Both the position numbers and the translations under genes were made by a program. This document shows positions 49,791 through 58,554 of a stretch of DNA of 64,000 bases, piece by piece (the first letter of the stretch is position 1; every line of letters starts with the position of its first letter). This DNA comes from DAIOEK01 sp964648485 (GTDB taxonomy: Bacteria > Chloroflexota > Anaerolineae > Anaerolineales > Anaerolineaceae): assembly GCA_964648485.1 (NCBI GenBank), contig CAZYOF010000008.1, forward strand, positions 97,960-161,959. The letters run 5' to 3'. Below the pieces are notes generated by a model. It ran no database searches. It saw only the letters and a list, made by a program, of their open reading frames with translations, and was not told where the DNA came from.

Positions 49791-50759
49791 ATGGAAGCTG
49801 ATATACATCAGAAGCTTCGCGCCCGTTTTGCACAGGCGCAAAAAGTATTGGTAGTATCGCACGTCAGACCGGATGGGGATGCAATCGGCTCGCTGCTGGC
49901 TATGGGTCTTGGTTTGCAGGGTCTGGGTAAACAGGTTCAAATGGTACTGGCAGATGGAGTGCCCGCCAGTTTCAGGCATCTTGCCGGGGCGGATCAAGTT
50001 ACCAAGAAAGCAACCGAACCAGTGGATCTGGTCGTTTCTGTCGATTGTTCTGACCTCAAACGGACCGGCAACGCGCTGGAAGGTTATTCTTCTCCGCATA
50101 TCAATATCGACCATCATATTACCAATGATGGCTTTGGCGAGCTTAACCTCATTGATGCGAAAGCGGTGGCAACTTGCGAGATCCTCACAGAGCATTTTGA
50201 GACGTGGGGGTTTACCTTCACACCAGATATCGCGAATGCGCTGATGTCTGGTATCGTGGCGGATACGCTGGGTTTCCGCACTTCCAATATGAAACCCGAA
50301 GCCCTGCGGCATGCTGCCAATCTCATGGAGTATGGGGCGGATCTTCCCGAGCAGTACAGCCGCGCTTTACTGCGCAGATCTCTACCGGCAGCCCGTTACT
50401 GGGGGGCCGGGTTATCCAGCCTGAAGAGTGAAGGTGCATTGGTCTATGGCACCCTGCGCCTGGAGGATCGCAAACAGTGCGATTATCCGGGGAATGACGA
50501 TGCCGACCTGATCAATATCATCTCAGCCATCGATGGCTTTGATATCGCAATGATTTATGTTGAACAGAATAATGGTACGGTTAAGATTAGCTGGCGTTCG
50601 GTTCCAGGGATCGATGTATCAAAAATAGCCACCCAGTTTGGCGGTGGCGGGCATCCAGCAGCAGCTGGAGCAGATATTCCCGGAACATTGGATGAAATTC
50701 AGGAAAAAACCCTGGCTGTGACGCTACAATTTCTGGAAATGAATCATAAAAATGGATAG
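49791..50759 (+). CDS. nrnA: DHH/DHHA1 phosphoesterase, NrnA-type (oligoribonuclease/pAp phosphatase)
   Basis: The 322-residue phosphoesterase degrades nano-RNAs and pAp, and some members cut cyclic-di-AMP or its linear product. The DHH domain has VVSHVRPDGDAIGSLLA (metal-binding His-x-Asp), SVDCSD and INIDHHITN. The DHHA1 domain near the C terminus holds the GGGGHPAAAGA substrate loop. It is located between rbfA and truB as in many bacteria. Since two DarA-like receptors are encoded in this window, cyclic-di-AMP turnover by this enzyme is one possible role, but it is not proved by sequence. Confidence 0.92.
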   Translation: MEADIHQKLRARFAQAQKVLVVSHVRPDGDAIGSLLAMGLGLQGLGKQVQMVLADGVPASFRHLAGADQVTKKATEPVDLVVSVDCSDLKRTGNALEGYSSPHINIDHHITNDGFGELNLIDAKAVATCEILTEHFETWGFTFTPDIANALMSGIVADTLGFRTSNMKPEALRHAANLMEYGADLPEQYSRALLRRSLPAARYWGAGLSSLKSEGALVYGTLRLEDRKQCDYPGNDDADLINIISAIDGFDIAMIYVEQNNGTVKISWRSVPGIDVSKIATQFGGGGHPAAAGADIPGTLDEIQEKTLAVTLQFLEMNHKNG

Positions 50760-50788
50760 AATGAATTTATAGGTTCAGGGGAAAACTC

Positions 50789-51697
50789 ATGGATCAAAAC
50801 CAATTTGATATGAAAAACGCAATATCAGGGGTGTTAGTAGTCGATAAACCGGTTGGAATGACTTCTCACGATGTAGTTCAAGTGATTCGAAATGGTACAA
50901 ATATCCGCCGTGCCGGACATACCGGCACATTGGATCCACGTGCATCTGGTGTGCTGGTTGTACTGGTTGGACCCGCTGTGCGGTTGAGTGAATACATCTC
51001 TGCATCAGACAAGCGCTACCAGGCGATTGTCCGCCTCGGCGCTACCACCGATACCTATGACGAAGAGGGAAAAGTTACCACTTCTTCTCCCGTTGAAATA
51101 TCCGAAGAACAGTTTGTAGAGTCGCTGGAGCAGTTCGTAGGTGAAATTGAGCAGGTTCCTCCGCCGTACTCCGCGGTTAAAGTACATGGTAAAAAAGCAT
51201 ATGAAATGGCGCGTGAAGGCAAGGAAGTCGAACTTGCGCCCCGCAAAATCAATGTGTACAGCCTGGAATTACTCGAATGGGCGCCCCCGGAGGCGGTCAT
51301 TGATGTATATTGCTCGTCTGGTACGTATGTCCGATCGCTGGCGAACGACCTGGGCAAATCTCTGGGTTGTGGAGCTTACCTGGTGGGTCTCCGCCGCACC
51401 AAGAGCGGAAGGTTTACCCTGCGTGATGCGGTACCACTCCGTAAATTGCGGGAAACGTTCGAACAGGGCAACTGGTATCAGTACCTGATCCCCGCGGCAG
51501 AAGCCCTTTCTGAATGGCCGGCGGTGGATCTGGATGCCACCCAGGTGGATGCCATCCGGCATGGGCACCGGGTTCCTGCAGCAGAAGGCTCGACCGGCTG
51601 GGCACGCGGTGTCAGTGAACAGGGCGAACTGGTTGCCCTGCTTGAAGCCGATACAGCTGCATCAGAATGGCAGCCTAAAAAAGTATTTTTCTCCTGA
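50789..51697 (+). CDS. truB: tRNA pseudouridine(55) synthase
   Basis: The 302-residue enzyme makes pseudouridine 55 in the T loop of tRNA. The catalytic Asp lies in RAGHTGTLDPRASGVL. Other motifs are GVLVVDKPVGMTSHDVV, YQAIVRLGATTDTYD and SSGTYVRSLANDLGKSLG. The C-terminal ~60 residues form a TruB_C/PUA-like part. The gene lies 29 bases after nrnA and 39 before ribF. An upstream ATG pair is possible as start; the first, at 50789, is preceded by AGGGGA. Confidence 0.95.
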   Translation: MDQNQFDMKNAISGVLVVDKPVGMTSHDVVQVIRNGTNIRRAGHTGTLDPRASGVLVVLVGPAVRLSEYISASDKRYQAIVRLGATTDTYDEEGKVTTSSPVEISEEQFVESLEQFVGEIEQVPPPYSAVKVHGKKAYEMAREGKEVELAPRKINVYSLELLEWAPPEAVIDVYCSSGTYVRSLANDLGKSLGCGAYLVGLRRTKSGRFTLRDAVPLRKLRETFEQGNWYQYLIPAAEALSEWPAVDLDATQVDAIRHGHRVPAAEGSTGWARGVSEQGELVALLEADTAASEWQPKKVFFS

Positions 51698-51736
51698 TCA
51701 TTCTTGTAGAAACATCTTTCAAACCGGATCGCAACT

Positions 51737-52657
51737 ATGCAGCATTACAGCGGATTACCCCAAAACAAAATTGGAGATGCCTGGCTGACGATAGGATCAT
51801 TTGATGGCGTCCATGTTGGTCACCAGAAATTGATCACCGATCTGGTGGCTGGAGCGCACAAGGCGAACTGCCTGGCTGGCGTTCTGACTTTTTTTCCGCA
51901 TCCGGCGGAGGTTTTGCGCGGATTACCGGATGGATTTTACCTTTCCTCCCCGGAAGAAAAAAATGAGTTGCTGGCAGAGCTGGGGGTCGATTTTGTTATC
52001 AGCATGTCCTTCACCAGGGAAATAGCCGAATGGCAGGCACACACCTTTATACAGGCGGTGACAAACGCAGTTCAGGTAAAACGCCTGGTGGTGGGTGAAG
52101 GGTTTGCTCTCGGAAAAGGCAGATCCGGTACGACGGATGTTCTGGCGGCAGAAGGGAAAGTTTTCAACTACCAGTTGCAGACAGTGATGCCATATATGCT
52201 CCAGGGAGATATTTGCTCCTCCAGCCTGATCCGTTCTGTGCTCGCTCTGGGCGATATCGAAAAGGCAAACCAGCTGCTTGGCAGGGAATATTCCATGCAA
52301 GGGGAGATCATCCATGGGGATGGTCGCGGGCATCAAATCGGCTTTCCCACAGCCAATGTTCAATTAATGCCAAAACGGCTTCTCCCCGCTAATGGCGTTT
52401 ACGTCACCCGGGTAACGGTAGCGGGAAAAACCCATGCCGGAGTGGCGAATATTGGCGTGCGACCAACTTTTATCGATCAACCAACCAACCCGATTTTTGA
52501 AATACACCTGCTGGATTTCAGCGGTGATCTCTATGGTTTACAAATATCTGTATCATTTCTACGCAGATTACGCGAAGAGAAAAAATTCTTCTCGGTCAAT
52601 CAATTGGTTCAGCAGATTGAGCAGGATATCACCGAGGCAAGAAAGGTACTCTCATGA
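51737..52657 (+). CDS. ribF: Bifunctional riboflavin kinase/FAD synthetase
   Basis: The 306-residue enzyme makes FMN and FAD from riboflavin. The N-terminal FAD synthetase has TIGSFDGVHVGHQKLI and GEGFALGKGRSGT. The C-terminal riboflavin kinase has GRGHQIGFPTANVQL with the nucleotide-binding Thr-Ala-Asn, NGVYVTRV and FEIHLLDF. It overlaps thyX by four bases (ATGA), so the FAD maker and an FAD-dependent enzyme are translated together. The start ATG 51737 has no strong ribosome binding site. Confidence 0.95.
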   Translation: MQHYSGLPQNKIGDAWLTIGSFDGVHVGHQKLITDLVAGAHKANCLAGVLTFFPHPAEVLRGLPDGFYLSSPEEKNELLAELGVDFVISMSFTREIAEWQAHTFIQAVTNAVQVKRLVVGEGFALGKGRSGTTDVLAAEGKVFNYQLQTVMPYMLQGDICSSSLIRSVLALGDIEKANQLLGREYSMQGEIIHGDGRGHQIGFPTANVQLMPKRLLPANGVYVTRVTVAGKTHAGVANIGVRPTFIDQPTNPIFEIHLLDFSGDLYGLQISVSFLRRLREEKKFFSVNQLVQQIEQDITEARKVLS

Positions 52658-54066
52658 CGAATTTATCGCGACAGGTTTACCTCCTTAACCCGAAAGAGTT
52701 CAGCCCTGAAACGATTGCTGTTGCCTTTGCCAAAACCTCCCGTTCGCCGGAATCGTTCATGGATATTGCCCGTGACCTCTCGGAAGAAAAGAGCGCCGAG
52801 TTCAACGAAAAATGGGTGGTGGGATATGGTCACTCATCCGTTGCGGAACATGCCATCCTCCATATTGCCATCGAAAACGCTTCTCGCCTGGCTGTGGAAG
52901 CGGTTGAATCGAGCCGGCTTGCCTCCTTCACAGAAAAATCCACCCGCTACCAGAAATGGTCATCAGAGGCATTCTTCACCCCTCCCGAAATTGTCGCTGC
53001 AGGGTTGGAGCAGGAATACAGACAGGCATGTGCCCTGCTTTTTGAAGCATACGAACATTCTTTACCTCTCTGCCGGGATGTGATCGCCTCCAGTTGCGCC
53101 CGTAATACCGGAGAAAGCGATGCCTCATATGAGCGCCGTTTGAAATCGGTTTATGTCGATTCAAGCAGATTTCTCCTGCCAGCTGCGGCTCTCGCCAATG
53201 TAGGGATGACGGTTAACGCGCGGGTTCTGGAGCACCTCATCTCCAAAATGCTCAGCCATCCCCTCGCTGAAGTCCGTAGCATAGGAGCAGAAATCAAGCA
53301 GGTTGCCGTTGCCGAAGTTCCCACCCTGGTGAAATATGCCAACGAAAACCCATACATGGCAGAACAGGAAAAACAGGATTTCGCTTCAGAACAGACTACT
53401 GCCACAGAGAATGACTTTTGCAGGCTGGTTGATTCCACCGCTAATGGAGAGGACCGGTTCCTCAGCGCCCTGCTCTACCGTTACGGTTCAGCAGATTATA
53501 CTGCCTGCTCTCAGCAGGTGAACGGGATGTCTGAGGTGGAAAAGAAGGCGCTGCTCGATTCAGCTTTGGGCAGGATGGGCAGGTTTGATTATCTTCCCCG
53601 TGAAGCAGAGTATATCTCTTACACTTTTGATACATTCATGGATCAGGGCGCGTACTATGAAGTCAAGCGTCACCGCATGATGACCCAATCTCCTCAGCGG
53701 CTCACCTGCACCCTCGGATATGCAACGCCGCGCCTGTTTGAGCAGGCTGGTTTTGAAGCGGAATACCGTGCGGTGATGGCAGAAACGATGGAAGCGTACA
53801 AAAAGATCCACCTCGTGGCGCCACTGTTAGCTGCCTACCTCGTACCCAATGGATTTTACCGCCGGGTGCTGTTGACAATGAATCTGCGCGAAGCTTTTCA
53901 CTTTATCCAGCTTCGTTCTGCGCCGGGAGCCCATTACTCCGTCCGTCTGCTTGCCCAGAGGATGGCAGAACAGATCAAACAGGTTCACCCCATACTTGGC
54001 TCATACTTGCGCGTGAACCCGAATGAAACCTGGCAGACTGTTCTCCGGGAAAATTTTGTCCTCTAA
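52654..54066 (+). CDS. thyX: FAD-dependent thymidylate synthase with two fused ThyX domains
   Basis: The 470-residue protein is about twice the usual ThyX length (~220-250). It makes dTMP from dUMP with FAD and methylene-tetrahydrofolate. The first domain (~1-240) has GYGHSSVAEHAILH and SSRLASFTEKSTRY at 86-99: the Ser91, Ser96 and Arg98 part of the ThyX signature is kept, but the leading Arg-His-Arg is Ser-Ser-Arg. The second domain (~245-470) has the Arg339-His340-Arg341 triplet in KRHRMMTQSPQRL but lacks the Ser-x4-Ser-x-Arg part and the GHxSxxEH motif. The active site probably combines both halves. It is the last gene of the operon, coupled to ribF. Confidence 0.93.
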   Translation: MTNLSRQVYLLNPKEFSPETIAVAFAKTSRSPESFMDIARDLSEEKSAEFNEKWVVGYGHSSVAEHAILHIAIENASRLAVEAVESSRLASFTEKSTRYQKWSSEAFFTPPEIVAAGLEQEYRQACALLFEAYEHSLPLCRDVIASSCARNTGESDASYERRLKSVYVDSSRFLLPAAALANVGMTVNARVLEHLISKMLSHPLAEVRSIGAEIKQVAVAEVPTLVKYANENPYMAEQEKQDFASEQTTATENDFCRLVDSTANGEDRFLSALLYRYGSADYTACSQQVNGMSEVEKKALLDSALGRMGRFDYLPREAEYISYTFDTFMDQGAYYEVKRHRMMTQSPQRLTCTLGYATPRLFEQAGFEAEYRAVMAETMEAYKKIHLVAPLLAAYLVPNGFYRRVLLTMNLREAFHFIQLRSAPGAHYSVRLLAQRMAEQIKQVHPILGSYLRVNPNETWQTVLRENFVL

Positions 54067-54086
54067 TTTAGATTTTTGAATACGAT

Positions 54087-54821
54087 TTAGTTTGCTTCCG
54101 CTATGTTCAGGCTGAAGAAAAATGTGGTCCCCTGGTTATAGGCACTCTCAAACCATATCCGCCCCTGCTGTAGTTCCACCAGTCGTTTGGTGATATACAA
54201 TCCCAATCCGGTGCCGGGGATATCGCGCAGTTGAACATCTTCTGTGCGGTAATAGCGCTGGAAGATGCGCTTCTGGTCTTCTTTTTTAATACCAATGCCG
54301 GTATCGCTTACTGAAAAAACCACTTCATCATCGTCGCGGCTGGCTGAGATGGTGATCTTTCCACCGGGCAGTGTGTATTTCGCTGCGTTACTGAGCAGGT
54401 TGATGAAAATTTGCGCCAGACGGTTTCCATCAGCTGTAACGGGTGGGATTTCTTCAAAACCGTTGGTGAGTAAAAGTAAACCCTTCTCTTCGAGTTGGGG
54501 CAAGAGATCTGTGATCACTTCTTTGAGCACCAGGCTGGCATCCACTTGCGTTACCTGAACCTTTACCCGCCCTGTGTCCAGCTTGGATGCGTCCAGCAGG
54601 TCATTGATCAATTCCGCCATCCGCTCGGTATTATTTACGATTGTCCGCAAAAATCCAGATTGCTGCTCATTCACATCCCCCGCTGCACCTGCAAGGAGAA
54701 TCTCCGCGTAACCTTTGATGGATACAAGCGGATTTTTTAACTCGTGGGCAACCAACGAGATGATCTCGTTCTGTGTGCCCGTCTCTTCTTGCAGATGGTT
54801 TTCTTCTGGCGGCATCATCAT
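54087..54821 (-). CDS. Soluble histidine kinase (HisKA-HATPase), sensor-less
   Basis: The 244-residue kinase core has no membrane helix or input domain before it. A short N-terminal stretch leads to the H box LVAHELKNPLVSIKGYAE (phosphoacceptor His). The HATPase domain follows with N box NLLSNAAKYT, G1 VSDTGIGI, F box IFQRYYRT and G2 GTGLGLYITKRLV. Three ATG codons and one GTG stand in a row at the start; the ATG at 54821 was taken, with AAAGGGG just upstream. No response regulator lies next to it, so its partner is elsewhere, or it senses through another protein. It converges with thyX and diverges from the oxidoreductase gene. Confidence 0.9.
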   Translation of the reverse strand: MMMPPEENHLQEETGTQNEIISLVAHELKNPLVSIKGYAEILLAGAAGDVNEQQSGFLRTIVNNTERMAELINDLLDASKLDTGRVKVQVTQVDASLVLKEVITDLLPQLEEKGLLLLTNGFEEIPPVTADGNRLAQIFINLLSNAAKYTLPGGKITISASRDDDEVVFSVSDTGIGIKKEDQKRIFQRYYRTEDVQLRDIPGTGLGLYITKRLVELQQGRIWFESAYNQGTTFFFSLNIAEAN

Positions 54822-54991
54822 CACCCCTTTTGTAACATTTTACAATTTTCGGTGCAATAAAGGATATGTTAAGAATCTAAGAATGAGTAGCAAAGTTCGT
54901 GCCGTTCTGAGAATCTTCGTTTGACTAATGTACTGAAGCCTCTGCTTGTGTATACTGTAGATATCCATCCTCACCCCTCAAAGGAGGAACG

Positions 54992-55903
54992 ATGAAGATT
55001 GCCATACTCGGTTTGGGCGGGATCGCTCAAAAATATTACATGCCTATACTGGCAGCTGACCCGAATAATCACCTCATTATTTATTCCCGTACTGCGCAGA
55101 CGGTTGCGCAGGTGAAGGCGAATTTCCGCATCCAATTCACGGCAGAAAACATGGAGGAAATCCTCTCCTGGCGACCGGATGCCGCATTTGTTCTCACGCC
55201 CTCCCATACTCACTATGAACTGACGAAAACTCTTTTGCAGAATGGCGTGGATGTATTTGTCGAAAAACCCGCCACCCTCTCAGTGGATGAAACCCGCGGA
55301 CTGGCTGAACTGGCTGATGCCTCGCAAAGGATTCTGATGGTTGGCTTCAACCGCCGATATGCTCCCCTACATCAACGTGCGCGCGAATACTGGGGCAGCC
55401 GTAAGGTCGAGCAGGCTCTCTTCACCAAGCTGCGGACGCATCCATTTCATGATGATGTCCGGGCGCATATGTATGATGACACCATCCACCTGGTGGATGC
55501 GCTGCGCTTCTATTGCGGAGAGGGACGCGTGGTGCATCGTGAAATCCGTTCGGATGGGTACTTCACCGGCGCAACGGCTCTTATCGCCTTGGATCATGGC
55601 GGAATCGCCCAGGTGGTCACCACCATGCGTGCCGGTCAATGGCGCGAACATTATTTGCTGGCAGGCGATGGACTGACCCTGGAAGTGGATGCGTTTCAGC
55701 AGTTGAAGATTTCACAGGGAGATGAGCAGCGCACCTGGCGGGAAGATTACGATTCAGGAAAGGATACGTTTACCGGGCGCGGCTTCAAACCGGAAATCGA
55801 TTATTACCTCGATTGTGTGAACACCCGCTCCCAGCCGCTTACTTCTGCCTGGGATTCGCTCCGTACACAGATGCTTCTCGAAGAGATCATCAAAGACGAG
55901 TAA
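54992..55903 (+). CDS. Gfo/Idh/MocA-family oxidoreductase
   Basis: The 303-residue NAD(P)-dependent oxidoreductase acts on sugars or sugar-like compounds. The Rossmann fold starts at KIAILGLGGIAQKYYMPIL (Gly-x-Gly-Gly-x-Ala), followed by DVFVEKPATLS with the conserved Glu-Lys-Pro. The C-terminal domain includes FHDDVRAHMYDDTIHLVDA, with the catalytic-type His. The substrate is unknown. AAAGGAGG lies six bases before the ATG and a strong terminator follows three bases after the stop, so it is a single-gene unit. Confidence 0.93.
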   Translation: MKIAILGLGGIAQKYYMPILAADPNNHLIIYSRTAQTVAQVKANFRIQFTAENMEEILSWRPDAAFVLTPSHTHYELTKTLLQNGVDVFVEKPATLSVDETRGLAELADASQRILMVGFNRRYAPLHQRAREYWGSRKVEQALFTKLRTHPFHDDVRAHMYDDTIHLVDALRFYCGEGRVVHREIRSDGYFTGATALIALDHGGIAQVVTTMRAGQWREHYLLAGDGLTLEVDAFQQLKISQGDEQRTWREDYDSGKDTFTGRGFKPEIDYYLDCVNTRSQPLTSAWDSLRTQMLLEEIIKDE

Positions 55904-55905
55904 CA

Positions 55906-55940
55906 AAAGAGAGCCATCCAACCGGATGGCTCTCTTTCAA
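55906..55940. terminator. Terminator after the Gfo/Idh/MocA gene
   Basis: A perfect 14-bp stem AAAGAGAGCCATCC/GGATGGCTCTCTTT (55906-55919, 55924-55937) has a four-base loop. A-runs and T-runs lie on both sides. It serves two convergent genes. Confidence 0.9.
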
Positions 55941-55950
55941 GTATATAAGT

Positions 55951-57099
55951 TTAGTAAATGATTATTTCACACCAGCAGGTATCCTGGTGCCAGACATACC
56001 ATTGCCCGGTGCACCACGTGGGCGGCTGGCAAACCACCTCGGATGGCGTAGGCGTACCCGGTTTGGGGGTAGGTTCTTCACGCGGGCAGCTTTGCGGTTC
56101 CAGACCGGTGAGTTCAAAATTCATCGCATCGCGGCAGGTGTTATCCACTCCCCAGAGCATATTCAACGGATAGTAGTCATTCCCGCGGATGGGCGATCCG
56201 GCATCTGCTTCGCTGAACCTGTCCACATAATCTAGCTTGGTCTGGTCTTTCATGCCGGCATCTGCGAAAACCCCCAGCATATAGCTGCTCGCCGGGAAGG
56301 CGCGCTTGAAGGCGAACTGCACCGTGGAACGGGTGCCCGCGTTGATGCGCACCCACGCCAGATCGGGATCGTCTCCCAGACCGGCATCAAACAGCAGTTT
56401 CTCATAGCCGTCTCCATCCATGGGTCCGTCTGCCCGGACAGATGACAAACCGCTGGTGTCATGGTTCTGATCCTGCCAGACCTGCACGCCGTTTGTGCTC
56501 CATTCCTGCGTGTAAGGCGGCTTCGCCAGGATCAGGAAATCGCCAAAACCATCGCGGTCTTTATCGATCTCCACCCCGTAGTTGATCCCAGCTTCGTTAT
56601 TCGGGTTGGAGCCAATCAACTCAAGGGAAACAAAGGTCCACATGCCCGATTGCAGGAAGTTGTATGTCTTGATATCGAGATCTGGAATATAGGTCATATC
56701 CTGCTGGAAGGGTCGCTCCAAACGGTTGATCTTGTAGGAATCACCATACGGGGCACGTTTTTCTGGAGCGGTGTCTTTGGATGGAACATCATAAACCAGA
56801 AAACCGAAGGGAACGCTGTTGGGCGGAAAATCTTTATGAACAATCTCGATGGTGGGTGTGGCGTCAGGTGGCGCGGGCTCTGCGGTGGGAGGCTCCGCCG
56901 TAGCGGGTTCGGCAGTGGGTGGTTCTGGCGTTTCTGTCGGCCACGGTGTGGCTGACGGGATAATTTCAAAGGTTGGCTGGGCTTCCGTCGATCCTTCTCC
57001 CGCTCGTGAAATGTTAAAGCCAGCAACCTGGCAAGCCATGATGATGAGTAAAAGGACGGCGGCGGCCAGCAGGTATATAAATCTGGCTCGCCTGTTCAT
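55951..57099 (-). CDS. Lipoprotein of unknown family with P/T/E-rich stalk, paralogue A
   Basis: The 382-residue predicted lipoprotein has a signal ending in LLIIMAC. A stalk of ~60 residues rich in Pro, Thr, Glu and Ala leads to a ~230-residue extracellular domain (SVPFGFLVYDV, MTYIPDLDIKTYNFLQSG, EIDKDRDGFGDFLILA, HDTSGLSS) that is probably a beta-sandwich; its Asp-x-Asp-x-Asp-Gly-like loop may bind calcium. After a Pro-rich spacer the last ~26 residues are a Cys-rich tail (four Cys). It is a close paralogue of the next gene, with the same length. ATG 57099 has AGGAGGAG five bases upstream. Function unknown. Confidence 0.8.
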   Translation of the reverse strand: MNRRARFIYLLAAAVLLLIIMACQVAGFNISRAGEGSTEAQPTFEIIPSATPWPTETPEPPTAEPATAEPPTAEPAPPDATPTIEIVHKDFPPNSVPFGFLVYDVPSKDTAPEKRAPYGDSYKINRLERPFQQDMTYIPDLDIKTYNFLQSGMWTFVSLELIGSNPNNEAGINYGVEIDKDRDGFGDFLILAKPPYTQEWSTNGVQVWQDQNHDTSGLSSVRADGPMDGDGYEKLLFDAGLGDDPDLAWVRINAGTRSTVQFAFKRAFPASSYMLGVFADAGMKDQTKLDYVDRFSEADAGSPIRGNDYYPLNMLWGVDNTCRDAMNFELTGLEPQSCPREEPTPKPGTPTPSEVVCQPPTWCTGQWYVWHQDTCWCEIIIY

Positions 57100-57218
57100 A
57101 TCTCCTCCTGTTATGGTAAAAGTGTATATCAATTTAAAACAGATTACAACCAGTGTTTTGGGTGAATATCCCTCCTACCACTAAATAATTCATCTAAATA
57201 TCTAATCCATTAAATAAT

Positions 57219-57252
57219 AATCAAGCCATTCCTGTCAGGAATGGCTTGATTT
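57219..57252 (-). terminator. Terminator after lipoprotein paralogue B
   Basis: The 14-bp perfect stem ATCAAGCCATTCCT/AGGAATGGCTTGAT with a three-base loop is followed by TTATTATTT on the minus strand, about 40 bases after the stop codon. It separates the two lipoprotein paralogues into distinct transcripts. Confidence 0.8.
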
Positions 57253-57291
57253 GTATATTTGATATTTGTTAAAAATGGGTTTATATCAATG

Positions 57292-58440
57292 TTAACCGGG
57301 AATACAAACGCAGTATGGTTCGCCTGCCCAGCCATAAGGGCAGCCTCCCTGTGGAGGTTGACAACCTAAAGGCTGTGTGGGTCCGGGTGTTTTGGGCTTG
57401 GGGGTTGGTTCGGTTCGGGGACAACCCTGAGGTTCCAAACCGCTCATCTCGAAATTCATCGCGTCACGGCAGGTGTTGTCTATACCCCATAATGATTTCA
57501 ACGGGTAGAAATCATTCCCGCGGATCGGGGAACCCGCCTCAGCCTCAGTGAAACGATCTATGTAATCGAGTTTAGCCGGGTCTTTGAGACCTGAATCAGC
57601 AAATACACCCAGCATATAACTGTTGGATGGGAAGGTACGCTTAAAGGCAAACTGCACTGTGGAACGGGTTCCGGCGTTGATTCGCACCCAGGCAAGATCA
57701 GGATCGTTGCCTGTTCCACCGTCAAACAACAGTTTCTCATACCCGTCACCAGCTACCGGAGCATCGCTTTTTACGGATGATACACCACTGGTGTCATGAT
57801 TCTCATCCTGCCAGATCTGTACACCTTCTGTGGACCAATCCTTATTAAATGGCGGTCTGGCGAGAATTAAATAATCCCCGAATCCATCCCGGTCTTTATC
57901 GAGTTCAACGCCATATTGGATACCAATCTCATGATTGGGATTACTGCCGATCAATTCAATGGATACAAAAGTCCATTTTCCGGATTGTAGAAAATTAAAT
58001 GTCTTGATATCCAGATCGGGAATGTAAGTCATGTCCTCCAGGAATGGACGTTCGAGGCGGTTGATTTTGTATGAATCTCCATAGGGGGCTCGTTTCTCGT
58101 TGGCAGTCTCCTTGGATGAGACATCATATACCAGAAAACCGAAAGGCACACTGTTCGGGGGAATATCTGCGTGAACAATTTCCAGTGTGGGGGTTGCATT
58201 TGGCTCTGGCGTTGGCGGTTCCGTAGTTGGGGGATCCGTGGCAGGCGGCTCTGCGGTGGGGGGTTCTGGTGTATTGCTTAGTAAGGCTGTTGCGGTTGGA
58301 ATTACATCTACGATTTGTTCAACCAGGCTTGGGTCCTCTACCGTCTTAGAGATATTGTATCCGGCGAACTGGCACGCCATGATAATTGGGATAAAAGCAA
58401 AACCAGCCAGGATTTGGGTGATTCTATTGCGTTTGTTCAT
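57292..58440 (-). CDS. Lipoprotein of unknown family with P/T/E-rich stalk, paralogue B
   Basis: The 382-residue lipoprotein is homologous to the one at 55951-57099 over the whole extracellular domain (most residues identical by eye, for example GDGYEKLLFD, DPDLAWVRINAGTRSTVQF, GSPIRGNDFYPL). The signal ends in FIPIIMAC. The stalk is more Glu/Pro/Thr-rich, and the Cys-rich tail differs almost fully from that of paralogue A except for a CQPP start. The ATG at 58440 with GGAGGAGG directly upstream was chosen; a frame starting 399 bases further upstream runs through non-coding DNA and the MFS gene start. A gene duplication is the simplest origin. Confidence 0.8.
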   Translation of the reverse strand: MNKRNRITQILAGFAFIPIIMACQFAGYNISKTVEDPSLVEQIVDVIPTATALLSNTPEPPTAEPPATDPPTTEPPTPEPNATPTLEIVHADIPPNSVPFGFLVYDVSSKETANEKRAPYGDSYKINRLERPFLEDMTYIPDLDIKTFNFLQSGKWTFVSIELIGSNPNHEIGIQYGVELDKDRDGFGDYLILARPPFNKDWSTEGVQIWQDENHDTSGVSSVKSDAPVAGDGYEKLLFDGGTGNDPDLAWVRINAGTRSTVQFAFKRTFPSNSYMLGVFADSGLKDPAKLDYIDRFTEAEAGSPIRGNDFYPLKSLWGIDNTCRDAMNFEMSGLEPQGCPRTEPTPKPKTPGPTQPLGCQPPQGGCPYGWAGEPYCVCIPG

Positions 58441-58554
58441 ACCTCCTCCTTTACCTGTAATGGAATGAGTGTAGAACAAACAATTAATGAATTCAAACAA
58501 TGGTAGAAGGACTTTATACAGAGCAGGAATAGAGAAAAAATGTATCATTAACGA

